A stretch of DNA of 64,000 nucleotides from an uncultured Oscillospiraceae bacterium (GTDB lineage: Bacteria > Bacillota > Clostridia > Oscillospirales > Oscillospiraceae). Positions 16,179 through 23,534 of the stretch are shown here, piece after piece. Position 1 is the first letter of the stretch. The number at the start of each line of letters is the position of its first letter. The stretch spans positions 1 through 64,000 of the forward strand of contig CALWYL010000002.1 of assembly GCA_944385765.1 (NCBI GenBank). The letters are read 5' to 3'. The notes below the pieces were generated by a model. It was not told the DNA's origin. It was given only the letters and a program-made list of their open reading frames with translations, and made no database searches. The translations under genes and the position numbers were made by a program.

Positions 16179-17591
16179 TCAGGCGTCTATGTAGCGCTGC
16201 ATCATCTCCTGGTTGGCCCTGATGATGCCGAGGTTGTCCACGTCGAGGTCCCGCTGGTCGTGGAAGATGCGCTGGCCCTCGTACTCGGTGGCCACATAGC
16301 CGCTCCAGCCGTTCTCCTTGAGCACGCGGAAGATGGTCTCGTTGTCCACGCTGGGGTCAATGCCGTCGCGCATGTCCAGCACCTTGGCGTGCACGTGGGA
16401 GATGTAGGGTATGTAGTGGCTCAGCAGCTCCGGGTCGCAGTAGGTGTAGCTGTAGGCGGTCTTGGCCCAGGCCAGCTCCTTCTCTCCGGGGTTCATGTCC
16501 TTTATGCGCCCGAGCATCTCGTCGTAGCTCATGCGCTCGGCGTAGCAGCGGGAGATGAGCTTGACGGTGGCCTCGTCGGCGCCTCCGCGGATGGCCTTCT
16601 CCTCGTGGAAGGGCACCACGCTCCTGGTAAAGATGCCGAAGTCGGGTATCAGGCTGAAATACTTGGTGTTGGTGCGCTTGATGAAGTCCACGTACTGGTC
16701 CACCTGCGGGGTGCAGAGCCGGAAGGGCGGGTGGAGCTCTATGCCCATCACCACGTTGTACCTCTCGGCGCAGGGCAGGGCCCTCTCCACTATGCGCAGC
16801 GGTATGGTGTACACCACGCGCAGCACCTTGAAGCCCATGCGGGCCGCCAGCTTTATGTTGGTCTCCAGTATCTCCACCGCGCGGTCGTCGGGGATGTCCA
16901 CGCCGTCGTAGAGCTGGCCGTCCATGAACATGTCGAAGGCCACGGGCTTGACGTGGTATTTGTCCATCCACTCGAACCACTGGTTGACCCAGCTCTCAGG
17001 CGGGTTGGGGAAATTGGGGATTATGGCCTCGGAGATTATCTCCACGCCCTCGGCGCCCATCTCGGCCGTGGCCCTGATCATGCCCTCAGCGTCCATCTTG
17101 CCCAGGTAGAGCTCGTCCTGGAAGCTGTAGAAGGATATGGCCCTCTTTATCTTGGCGGGCAGCTCATAGCAGCCGTTGAGCTCCAGCTCCTTCTCGTCCT
17201 CGGCCACGAACATCACCGGCGGAATCTCCATGCCGTTGACTATCCTTATCTCCTCGAACACCCTGACGCTGTGCCTGCCCTCGGCCAGGCCGCCGGGCTT
17301 TTTGATGTGCAGGTAGGCCACCTCGCCGAAGTCCCAGCGCACGTCGTCGCGCCCCACCATCTGCTCAAAGGTGAAGCTGCCGGCCTTCACGTTGAAGGTC
17401 ATGTCCTCCTTGCCGTAGGTCTGGCCGTCCACGGTGACTCTCATGTCGTTGACGATGCCCAGCACTACTCCCCTGTAATAGCTGACCTTGACGCCAATCT
17501 GGAAACCCACGACCTGGCCGTCATCCACCACGTTTTTGAAGCTCTCGTCGCAAATGAAGTACTTGTCAAACATATGGGGCATGGATAACAT
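16179..17591 (-). CDS. Fused C-glycoside deglycosidase-like protein (beta-subunit domain plus TIM-barrel alpha subunit)
   Basis: A 470-residue protein made of two parts normally encoded as separate subunits. Residues 7-140 match the C-glycoside deglycosidase beta subunit pattern (DUF6379): FDKYFI, ESFKNVV, YYRGVVLGI, VTVDGQ, WDFGE and KKPGGLAEGRHSV in order. Residues 148-470 are an alpha-subunit-like TIM barrel (FYSFQDELYLGKM, NQWFEWMDKY) with likely metal ligands Glu285, Asp317, His401 and Glu436. In DgpB/DgpC-type enzymes the two subunits cleave 3-oxo C-glycosides by a metal-assisted elimination. The frame is continuous, with no stop or shift at the junction (about 140-150), and the ATG has AAAGGAAAG. 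The neighbouring Gfo/Idh gene would supply the 3-oxo substrate. O-glycosides are also possible substrates. Confidence 0.8.
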   Translation of the reverse strand: MLSMPHMFDKYFICDESFKNVVDDGQVVGFQIGVKVSYYRGVVLGIVNDMRVTVDGQTYGKEDMTFNVKAGSFTFEQMVGRDDVRWDFGEVAYLHIKKPGGLAEGRHSVRVFEEIRIVNGMEIPPVMFVAEDEKELELNGCYELPAKIKRAISFYSFQDELYLGKMDAEGMIRATAEMGAEGVEIISEAIIPNFPNPPESWVNQWFEWMDKYHVKPVAFDMFMDGQLYDGVDIPDDRAVEILETNIKLAARMGFKVLRVVYTIPLRIVERALPCAERYNVVMGIELHPPFRLCTPQVDQYVDFIKRTNTKYFSLIPDFGIFTRSVVPFHEEKAIRGGADEATVKLISRCYAERMSYDEMLGRIKDMNPGEKELAWAKTAYSYTYCDPELLSHYIPYISHVHAKVLDMRDGIDPSVDNETIFRVLKENGWSGYVATEYEGQRIFHDQRDLDVDNLGIIRANQEMMQRYIDA

Positions 17592-17613
17592 CTTCTTTCC
17601 TTTATAGATTGCC

Positions 17614-18369
17614 TTATAAATCGAAGTATTCCCTCAGCCGGCGCAGCCCGTCGGCCGGCTCGCGGGCCGGGAAATACTCCAGGCCCACCCACTGGTCATA
17701 GGCTGTCCGGGCTATGCTGCGCAGGACATAGTCGTAGTTTATCTCGCACGAGTCCAGCTCGTGGCGCAGCGGCACCCCCGCCGCGTGGAAATGTCCTATC
17801 TTGTCCACATTGGGTATTATGCGGGAGAGCAGGTCGCCCTCGGATATCTGCTGGTGATAGATGTCGTAGAGCATCTTCACCCTCGCACTGCCCACCTCGT
17901 CCATTATCTGAAAGGCCTCGTCGGCCCCCGTGAGGTAGTTGTGCGGCCTGTTCACCCGGCGGTTGGAGGCCTCCAGCACTATCGTGACCCCCCGGGCCTC
18001 GGCCTCCGGGGCCACGGCCCTCAGCCCCTCCACTATGGACTCGTGCTGCCTCTGGCGGCACTCGCCCGTGTCGTCGCCGGAGAGGACGGTTATGTGGCTC
18101 GCGCCCAGCGTCTCCGCCACCTCGAAGGCCCTCCCCACGGCGTCCACAAAGGCCTGCCGCTGGTCCGCCCGCGCGAGGGAGACCTCGTCGGCGTCAAAAT
18201 TCACCAGGTGCAGCCCCAGCTCCTCCATCAGCTCCCTCATCTCGCCCAGGTCCCAGGCGTCCGTGTGCCAGAACTCGAAACCGCTGTAGCCCAGGGACTT
18301 TATCTCCCTCAGGGCCACCGAGAGCTCCGTGCCCTTGTATATCGTGTCTATGCAGGGGGAAATATTCAT
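17614..18369 (-). CDS. Hydroxypyruvate isomerase-like TIM-barrel protein
   Basis: A 251-residue xylose-isomerase-like protein of the hydroxypyruvate isomerase (Hyi/OtnI) group: LEASN (Glu133), LYDIYHQQISEGDL (Asp169), GHFHAAGVP (His195) and VGLEYFP (Glu231) are the group's signature ligands and surroundings. Hyi converts hydroxypyruvate to tartronate semialdehyde, and relatives isomerise other short ketoses. Its start overlaps the stop of the UPF0303 gene by four bases (ATGA), and the fused deglycosidase gene follows 22 bases later. It presumably acts on a fragment of the sugar degraded by the operon. Confidence 0.8.
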   Translation of the reverse strand: MNISPCIDTIYKGTELSVALREIKSLGYSGFEFWHTDAWDLGEMRELMEELGLHLVNFDADEVSLARADQRQAFVDAVGRAFEVAETLGASHITVLSGDDTGECRQRQHESIVEGLRAVAPEAEARGVTIVLEASNRRVNRPHNYLTGADEAFQIMDEVGSARVKMLYDIYHQQISEGDLLSRIIPNVDKIGHFHAAGVPLRHELDSCEINYDYVLRSIARTAYDQWVGLEYFPAREPADGLRRLREYFDL

Positions 18370-18851
18370 GTCCCGACCTCCAGTCCGCCTTTTTCCCGGA
18401 GGAAGCTCCTCAGGGCGCGCACGCAGAGGGCGTGGTCCTCAAAGTGGACCAGCCCCGAGATGCACAGGGCCCCCAGCAGTATGCCGTCCCTGTCCTTCAG
18501 GGGGAAGCCTCCCCCGCGTATCACATAGTTCTCCGTGTCCTCATGCCAGGGCTCATGCCATCCGCTGAGCTCGGCCTCTATGCCGCAGCGCAGGGACGAC
18601 CAGCCGCTGGCCATCACGCTGTTCTTCTTCCTGGTGAGCCAGACGATGTTGCCGCTGTCGGTGCCGGGCAGGAAGTAGCGTATCACCTCAAAGCCCTCGA
18701 ACACCACCTGGCAGCAGATGCCCAGGCGCTCGGCGGAAGCCAACTCGTACACCGTGTGCGCGAGCTCCATGGCCCCCCTCCGGTCGAAGGACTCGAGCCT
18801 CAGCTCCCGCTCCTCCTGCCGCACCCGCTCAAGCTGTTCCGCGGTATACAT
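18366..18851 (-). CDS. UPF0303/GlcG-HbpS-like protein
   Basis: A 161-residue single-domain protein of the heme-degrading/GlcG-like UPF0303 fold, recognised by the C-terminal GGGFPL, G-x-L-L-G-x-x-x-x-S-G-L and H-F-E-D-H pattern (about residues 112-140). The biochemical role of the family is poorly defined; relatives bind small ligands or heme and are often found in catabolic operons. It lies between the ABC ATPase gene and the Hyi-like gene, with a four-base overlap to the latter, so it is part of the same transcript. Its job in sugar breakdown is unknown. Confidence 0.72.
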   Translation of the reverse strand: MYTAEQLERVRQEERELRLESFDRRGAMELAHTVYELASAERLGICCQVVFEGFEVIRYFLPGTDSGNIVWLTRKKNSVMASGWSSLRCGIEAELSGWHEPWHEDTENYVIRGGGFPLKDRDGILLGALCISGLVHFEDHALCVRALRSFLREKGGLEVGT

Positions 18852-18854
18852 GCC

Positions 18855-19595
18855 TCACCACCACTTTATGAGGTCGGTGACCCTCTCGCGGACCTCTATG
18901 AAGTCCAGGTCGGTGACGCAGCGGGGGCGCGGCAGCGGGTTGTGCATGCGCTCTTTTATCTTGGTGGGCTTGTTGGTCAGCACCAGGATGTCCTCGCTTA
19001 TGTACACGGCCTCCTCTATGTTGTGGGTGATGAAGATTATGGTGGTCCCCAGCTTCTCCCATATGTTTATGAGCTCGTCTTCCAGCTTGAAGCGCAGCTC
19101 TATGTCCAGCTGGCCGTAGGGCTCGTCCATCAGCAGCAGCTCCGGCTTGGTGGCGAAGGCCCTGGCGATGACCACGCGCTGCAGCATGCTGGCGGAGAGC
19201 TGGTTGGGATAGTGCTTGCGGAAATTCTGCAGGCCCACCATCTCTATGACCTCGTCCACCGCCTGCTTCACCTCGCTCTCCGGACGGTGCTTTATGTTCA
19301 GTCCGAAGGCGATGTTCTCCTCCACGTTGAGCCAGGGCATGGTGGAGTACTCCTGGAAGATATAGGACACGTTGTGCTTGCGCAGGTTCACGGGCTCGCC
19401 GTCTATGAGTATCTCGCCCGCGGTGGGCTCGTACAGTTTGGTAATGCAGTTGAGGAAGGTGGTCTTGCCGCAGCCCGTGGGGCCGACGACGCAGAGGAAC
19501 TCGCCCTTTCTCACATCGAAGGAGACATCATCAAGGACCAGCAGATCGCCGAACTTCTTGGTCATGTTCTTCACGCTGACTTTAATATTATCCAC
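18855..19595 (-). CDS. ABC transporter ATP-binding protein, NitT/TauT type, degenerate signature motif
   Basis: A 246-residue ATPase of the nitrate/sulfonate/taurine importer family. Walker A is GPTGCGKTT (38-46), Walker B is LLLMDEP (153-159) and the switch His is present (His191 in THNIEEA). The signature motif, however, reads LSASM (133-137) rather than LSGGQ/LSGGM. The start is GTG at 19595 with GGGAGG seven bases upstream. It forms a pair with the next ATPase (19611-20378) and two permeases, so the transporter is probably a heterodimer in both layers. The altered signature would face the Walker A of the partner ATPase. Confidence 0.88.
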   Translation of the reverse strand: MDNIKVSVKNMTKKFGDLLVLDDVSFDVRKGEFLCVVGPTGCGKTTFLNCITKLYEPTAGEILIDGEPVNLRKHNVSYIFQEYSTMPWLNVEENIAFGLNIKHRPESEVKQAVDEVIEMVGLQNFRKHYPNQLSASMLQRVVIARAFATKPELLLMDEPYGQLDIELRFKLEDELINIWEKLGTTIIFITHNIEEAVYISEDILVLTNKPTKIKERMHNPLPRPRCVTDLDFIEVRERVTDLIKWW

Positions 19596-19610
19596 TGGAT
19601 TACCTCCCTC

Positions 19611-20378
19611 TCAGAGCGTCTTGTCGACGACGCTTTGTATCTCGCTCCTCAGCGCCAGGAACTTGGGGTCGGTGTAGGACCTCGGCCTGGGCAGGTCGAT
19701 TACATACTCACATTTCACCGTGGTGGGGCAGTTGGTCAGCACCACCACGCGGTCGGCCAGGAACACGGCCTCCTCGATGTTGTTGGTGACGAATACGACA
19801 GTGCGCTTCTCTTTTTCCCATATCTTCACTATCTCGTCCTGCATGAGGTACCGCGTCTGGGCGTCCAGGTGGCCGAAGGGCTCGTCCATGAACAGCACCA
19901 CGGGCTCGTTGCAGTAGGCGCGGGCGATGCCCACACGCTGCTGCATGCCGCCGGAGAGCTGGTTGGGGAAGGAGTCCTCAAAGCCCCCGAGGCCCACCAG
20001 GTCGATGTAATACTTGGCCTTCTCGCGCCTCTCCGCCTTCTTTATCCCCTTCATGCGCAGCCCGTACTCCACGTTCTGCATGACGGTGTACCAGGGGAAC
20101 AGCGCCAGGGTCTGATAGACGAAGCCCCTCTCCGGGTCGGGCCCCTTGACCTCTTTGTCGTTCACGATTATCCTGCCCTCCGTGGGGGTCTCGAGCCCCG
20201 CCATCAGGTTCAGCACGGTGGTCTTGCCACACTGGCCGGGCCCGAAGAGCACCACGAACTCGTTCTCCTTCACTTCCAGGTTGAATTTGTTCACGACGTG
20301 GTTGGTCGTGGTCTTGGTGGTGAACGTCTTGTCGACGCTCTCACAGGATATCATTGTCTTGCGTTTCTCGTCCATCAT
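19611..20378 (-). CDS. ABC transporter ATP-binding protein, NitT/TauT type, switch His replaced by Asn
   Basis: A 255-residue ATPase paralogous to its neighbour. Walker A is GPGQCGKTT (46-54), the signature LSGGM (141-145) is intact and Walker B is VLFMDEP (161-167). The H-loop reads VTNNIEEA, so Asn199 replaces the catalytic switch histidine. In an ABC dimer the nucleotide site built from this protein's Walker motifs also uses the partner's signature, which is itself degenerate (LSASM). Both defects thus fall in one composite site, leaving the other canonical. It starts at ATG 20378, overlapping the upstream permease stop by four bases. Confidence 0.88.
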   Translation of the reverse strand: MMDEKRKTMISCESVDKTFTTKTTTNHVVNKFNLEVKENEFVVLFGPGQCGKTTVLNLMAGLETPTEGRIIVNDKEVKGPDPERGFVYQTLALFPWYTVMQNVEYGLRMKGIKKAERREKAKYYIDLVGLGGFEDSFPNQLSGGMQQRVGIARAYCNEPVVLFMDEPFGHLDAQTRYLMQDEIVKIWEKEKRTVVFVTNNIEEAVFLADRVVVLTNCPTTVKCEYVIDLPRPRSYTDPKFLALRSEIQSVVDKTL

Positions 20379-21160
20379 GTACCCCTCTTATTCCATCTTA
20401 CGAGCTTGTTCTCCGCGAAGCGCATGGCGGCGGCCAGTATGTAGCCCAGGATGCCTATCATGACTATACCGGCCAGCTCCTGCAGGACGTTGTTGTTGTC
20501 GGTGCCGCGGATGATTATCCAGCCGAGGCCGTCCACGGAGCGTATCATCTCGGAGCCGACGACCTGGCCCCAGGCGGCGTTCAGCCCCAGCTGCAGCCCG
20601 GCGAATATGTAGGGCACGGCCCCGGGCAGCACCACCGTGAGAAACACGTTCTTGTCGTTCGCGCCCAGCATCTTGGCCACGCCCACCAGCTGCTGGTCGG
20701 CCGCCTTGGCGCCGTCATAGGCGTTCTGCAGCACGGAGACCAGGGTGGCCAGGGCTATCAGGAAGTACTTCGACTCGTCGTTGATGCCGAACCAGAGTAT
20801 GGCCAGCGGTATCCAGGCGACGGGCGGGATGGGACGGACTATGCTGAATATGGGCCTCACTATGGCGTCTACAGGCCAGTACATGGCCATCAGCAGCCCC
20901 AGCACCACGCCCACGGCGGAGGCGCCGATGTAGGCGGGGATGATGCGCTTGAGGCTCATGAGCGCGTGGTAGGGGATGGTCCCCGGCCCTATCTTCTCCA
21001 CAAAGTGGTCGAAGAAGAACTCCAGCGTCTCGATGGGTCCGGGCATGAACATGCCCACGTCGGTGAAGTTGGTCAGCGCCCCCCAAAGCAGTCCGAAGAC
21101 GAGGAAGGCGATTACCGCGCAGCCCGCTTTGGTCAGGCTCTCTTTGAGTTTCTTAGGCAT
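20375..21160 (-). CDS. ABC transporter permease, NitT/TauT type
   Basis: A 261-residue integral membrane protein of the binding-protein-dependent permease family, with about six helices and the cytoplasmic coupling loop typical of the family (VGVAKMLGANDKN, then LPGAVPYIFAG). Homologues move nitrate, sulfonates, taurine or aromatic/heterocyclic compounds. It overlaps the other permease gene by eight bases and the downstream ATPase gene by four, so the three are translationally coupled. It pairs with the 21153 permease to form the channel. Confidence 0.87.
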   Translation of the reverse strand: MPKKLKESLTKAGCAVIAFLVFGLLWGALTNFTDVGMFMPGPIETLEFFFDHFVEKIGPGTIPYHALMSLKRIIPAYIGASAVGVVLGLLMAMYWPVDAIVRPIFSIVRPIPPVAWIPLAILWFGINDESKYFLIALATLVSVLQNAYDGAKAADQQLVGVAKMLGANDKNVFLTVVLPGAVPYIFAGLQLGLNAAWGQVVGSEMIRSVDGLGWIIIRGTDNNNVLQELAGIVMIGILGYILAAAMRFAENKLVRWNKRGT

Positions 21161-21944
21161 CGTGGTTCCTCCCCTTCACTATCTTTTTCTCCACCTGGCC
21201 GATGAGCCAGGTTATCAGGGAGCCCAGGGCTCCGATGCACAGCATGCCCACGATGATGACGTCGGGCCTGAATATGCCGCGGCACTGCTGTATCATGTAG
21301 CCGAGGCCCTCGGAGGAGGCGATGAGCTCGGCGGCCACTATGCTCATCCAGCACGCGCCCAGGGCGACCCTGGCGCCGGTCATTATCATCGGCAGGGCCG
21401 TGGGTATGGCCACCTTGAAGAGCATCTGCATCCTGGTCGCGCCGAAGGTCCTGGCCACCCAGAGGTGCACGTCCTTGGTCTGCTTGATGCCCGAGTAGGC
21501 GTTGAGCACGCAGGGCACCATGCCGGAGATGAAGATGGTCACGGCCTTGGAGGTGAAGCCGATGCCCATCAGCACTATCATCAGAGGCGCCCAGGCCAGG
21601 CCCGGGATGGCCTTCACGAAGTCGAATATGGGGCGGGCCAGGAAGTCCACCGGCCTGTACCAGGCCATGAAGATGCCCAGGGGTATGCCCACTATCAGCG
21701 AGAGGGCGTAGCCGGAGAGCGCCACCTTCAGGGAGGCCCACATGTGCGCCTGGATGGTCCCGCCGTCCGGCGCCGTGTGGTTGAGCTTGTAGAAGAACGT
21801 CTCCACCACCTGGATGGGGCTGGCCAGGGTGAGGTTGCTGAATATGTGGAGCACATCCGTCACGAGCTCCCAAATCAGCAGAAAGACCAGCAGCGACAAC
21901 GCCGATAACAGCATGTATTTTTTCTTTCTGTTCTTATCAGTCAT
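21153..21944 (-). CDS. ABC transporter permease, NitT/TauT type
   Basis: The 263-residue second permease of the importer, with the same fold and a coupling loop around LWVARTFGATRMQ and IPTALPMIMTG. The first helix follows a short Lys/Arg-rich N-terminus. It is the first gene after the intergenic hairpin at 22033-22059, so its expression may be lower than that of the binding protein upstream. The pair of distinct permeases and distinct ATPases suggests an obligate heterotetramer, less common in this family than homodimers. Confidence 0.87.
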   Translation of the reverse strand: MTDKNRKKKYMLLSALSLLVFLLIWELVTDVLHIFSNLTLASPIQVVETFFYKLNHTAPDGGTIQAHMWASLKVALSGYALSLIVGIPLGIFMAWYRPVDFLARPIFDFVKAIPGLAWAPLMIVLMGIGFTSKAVTIFISGMVPCVLNAYSGIKQTKDVHLWVARTFGATRMQMLFKVAIPTALPMIMTGARVALGACWMSIVAAELIASSEGLGYMIQQCRGIFRPDVIIVGMLCIGALGSLITWLIGQVEKKIVKGRNHDA

Positions 21945-22032
21945 GATCTCAATCCTTTATCAAACGCTGAAAGCGATTTTTCTCAAAGACGTCTTGGCCG
22001 CAGCCATTTTCCGCTCCGCCTGCTTTTAAAAA

Positions 22033-22059
22033 GGGGGCAGCGCCGAAGTCACTGCCCCC
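22033..22059 (-). terminator. Attenuator-like hairpin between binding-protein and permease genes
   Basis: GGGGGCAG (22033-22040) pairs with CTGCCCCC (22052-22059), and on the minus strand the stem is followed by CTTTTTAAAA. This is a rho-independent shape inside the operon and probably gives partial termination, with more binding protein than membrane parts. Confidence 0.65.
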
Positions 22060-22092
22060 AGAGCTAGTTGCTCAGGTATTTGCCCGGAGATA

Positions 22093-23247
22093 TTACTTGC
22101 TGAAGGACTTGACCTCCACGCCCAGAGCCTCGGACAGGAGGGAGGAGTCGTAGTGCTCGTAGATGTTGACGTTCTCGGCGGCGATGGCGCCGGTCTCGCC
22201 GTAGAAGTCGGCGACAGCCTGCATGCCCTCGCCCATGTAGTAGTCCTCGCCGCTCACAACGTCGGTGGTGAAGAGGCGGTTCAGGGCGAACTCGTAGTCG
22301 ACCTTCGCGTCGTCGAACTCCTTGCCGTTGTCGTTGTAGAACTCGTTGACGGCGGCCTTGTAGCTCTCGTAGTCGTCGGCCCAGTCATTTATCAGGCCGT
22401 AGATGACCTGCAGGAAGATGACGATTTCGTCGTGGCGGTTCTCGATGGCCTCGGGGGTGAAGAGGACGGGGTCGCGTATCTCGATGCCGGTGGCGTCCTC
22501 CACGCTGGCGGCGATGGTGTAGCCGCCGTCGGTGACGACCATGTCGTAGCAGTAGGGCATCTTGGTGCCGATGGCGTCGCCGTTGCCGGTCATGAAGGCC
22601 TGGGCGCCGGCGGCGTCCTCCATGTTGATGAAGGTGATGTCGTCAGCGGTGAGGCCGAACTGGGAGATGTACTTCTCTATGTAGAACTGATGGGCCTGGC
22701 CCAGCTGGCAGATGAAGCTCTTGCCGCGCAGGGTGTCGGCGCTGCCGTACATCTCGGGGTGCTCGGCGATTTCGCCCTGCACGGAGAGGATGTCGCTGTC
22801 GTTGCGGACGACTATGCAGTCGGAGCCGACGGAGTCGACCTCGCCGACCATGGTCAGCAGTCCGTTGGCCAGGGAGTAGACGGAGGCCAGGCCGCTGATG
22901 CAGCCGTCCAGCTCGCCGGCGCCCACAGCCTCGTTGATGGCGGCGCCGCCGGAGAAGATGGCCAGGTCGACGTTGATGCCGGCCTCCTCAAACAGGCCGT
23001 ACTTGTCGGCGTAGTAGAGGGAGACGCCCATCTGGTGGGGCATGGTGCCTATGCGCAGGGGCTCCTTGTCGAGGTAGTTCTCCTCGGCGGGCTCTTCGCC
23101 GGCGGGGGTCTCGCTCTCGGCGGGGGTCTCGCTCTCGGCGGGGGCCGGGGTCTCCTCCTCGGCGGGCTCGGAGCCGCAGGCGCTGGTCAGGGACACGATC
23201 ATCGCCAGGCAGAGCAGCAGGGCTAACAGTTTGGACGCTTTTTTCAT
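22093..23247 (-). CDS. ABC transporter substrate-binding lipoprotein (NMT1/SsuA-like)
   Basis: A 384-residue lipoprotein. It has a Lys-rich start, a hydrophobic signal and a cleavage Cys near residue 24, followed by an acidic Pro/Glu/Thr linker of about 30 residues. The mature part begins RIGTMPHQMGVSLYYADKYGLFEEAGI, in pieces the hallmark of NMT1/THI5/SsuA-type binding proteins for sulfonates, nitrate, pyrimidines or aromatic compounds. It is the first gene of the 14-gene operon, 115 bases behind a strong promoter. A sugar-only ligand would be unusual for this fold; a glycoconjugate with an aromatic or anionic part fits better, which is inference. The linker is nearly identical to that of the other sugar-binding lipoprotein at 48982. 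Confidence 0.85.
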   Translation of the reverse strand: MKKASKLLALLLCLAMIVSLTSACGSEPAEEETPAPAESETPAESETPAGEEPAEENYLDKEPLRIGTMPHQMGVSLYYADKYGLFEEAGINVDLAIFSGGAAINEAVGAGELDGCISGLASVYSLANGLLTMVGEVDSVGSDCIVVRNDSDILSVQGEIAEHPEMYGSADTLRGKSFICQLGQAHQFYIEKYISQFGLTADDITFINMEDAAGAQAFMTGNGDAIGTKMPYCYDMVVTDGGYTIAASVEDATGIEIRDPVLFTPEAIENRHDEIVIFLQVIYGLINDWADDYESYKAAVNEFYNDNGKEFDDAKVDYEFALNRLFTTDVVSGEDYYMGEGMQAVADFYGETGAIAAENVNIYEHYDSSLLSEALGVEVKSFSK

Positions 23248-23361
23248 TGTCTCATTCTCCTTTTTTATTTCTACCGTTTCCGGTATCTTACCGCATGGGC
23301 CCTGAAATTTGTCAAGGCAAAATGTAATATTTTTTCATTGCTTGTCAAATTTCTTGCTTTA

Positions 23362-23390
23362 CTTATAGCACTTCGTACTTTCTTTGTCAA
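23362..23390 (-). promoter_or_regulatory. Strong promoter of the importer/deglycosidase operon
   Basis: On the minus strand TTGACA (23385-23390), a 17-base spacer and TATAAG (23362-23367) form a near-consensus sigma-A promoter, about 115 bases before the binding-protein ATG. TGTCAA recurs at 23310, 23343 and 23385, leaving room for repressor binding in the 5' leader. Confidence 0.72.
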
Positions 23391-23464
23391 ACACATTGTT
23401 TTATTTTGTGACTATGTTTAATTTCGCACCCGTCAAATTGTCTATATTGACCGGGATTTAGGGC

Positions 23465-23493
23465 TTTACAAGGCGTTTTCCATAATGTATAAT
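23465..23493 (+). promoter_or_regulatory. Promoter of the LacI regulator
   Basis: TTTACA (23465-23470), 17 bases, TATAAT (23488-23493), about 41 bases before the GTG start. It is divergent from the operon promoter within the same AT-rich 287-base gap, which is typical of an autoregulated local repressor. Confidence 0.7.
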
Positions 23494-23534
23494 TTTTTCA
23501 TACCCCTAAAATACGCCGAAAGCTGGGAAACGCA

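Noticed and set aside
11840-16222. Plus-strand open frame of 1460 codons
   Set aside because: An antisense shadow of five well-supported minus-strand genes; no ribosome site and no recognisable domain.
23248-23534. CcpA cre site between the operon promoter and lacI-type gene
   Set aside because: The repeated TGTCAA words do not fit the cre consensus symmetry, and one of them is the -35 element itself.
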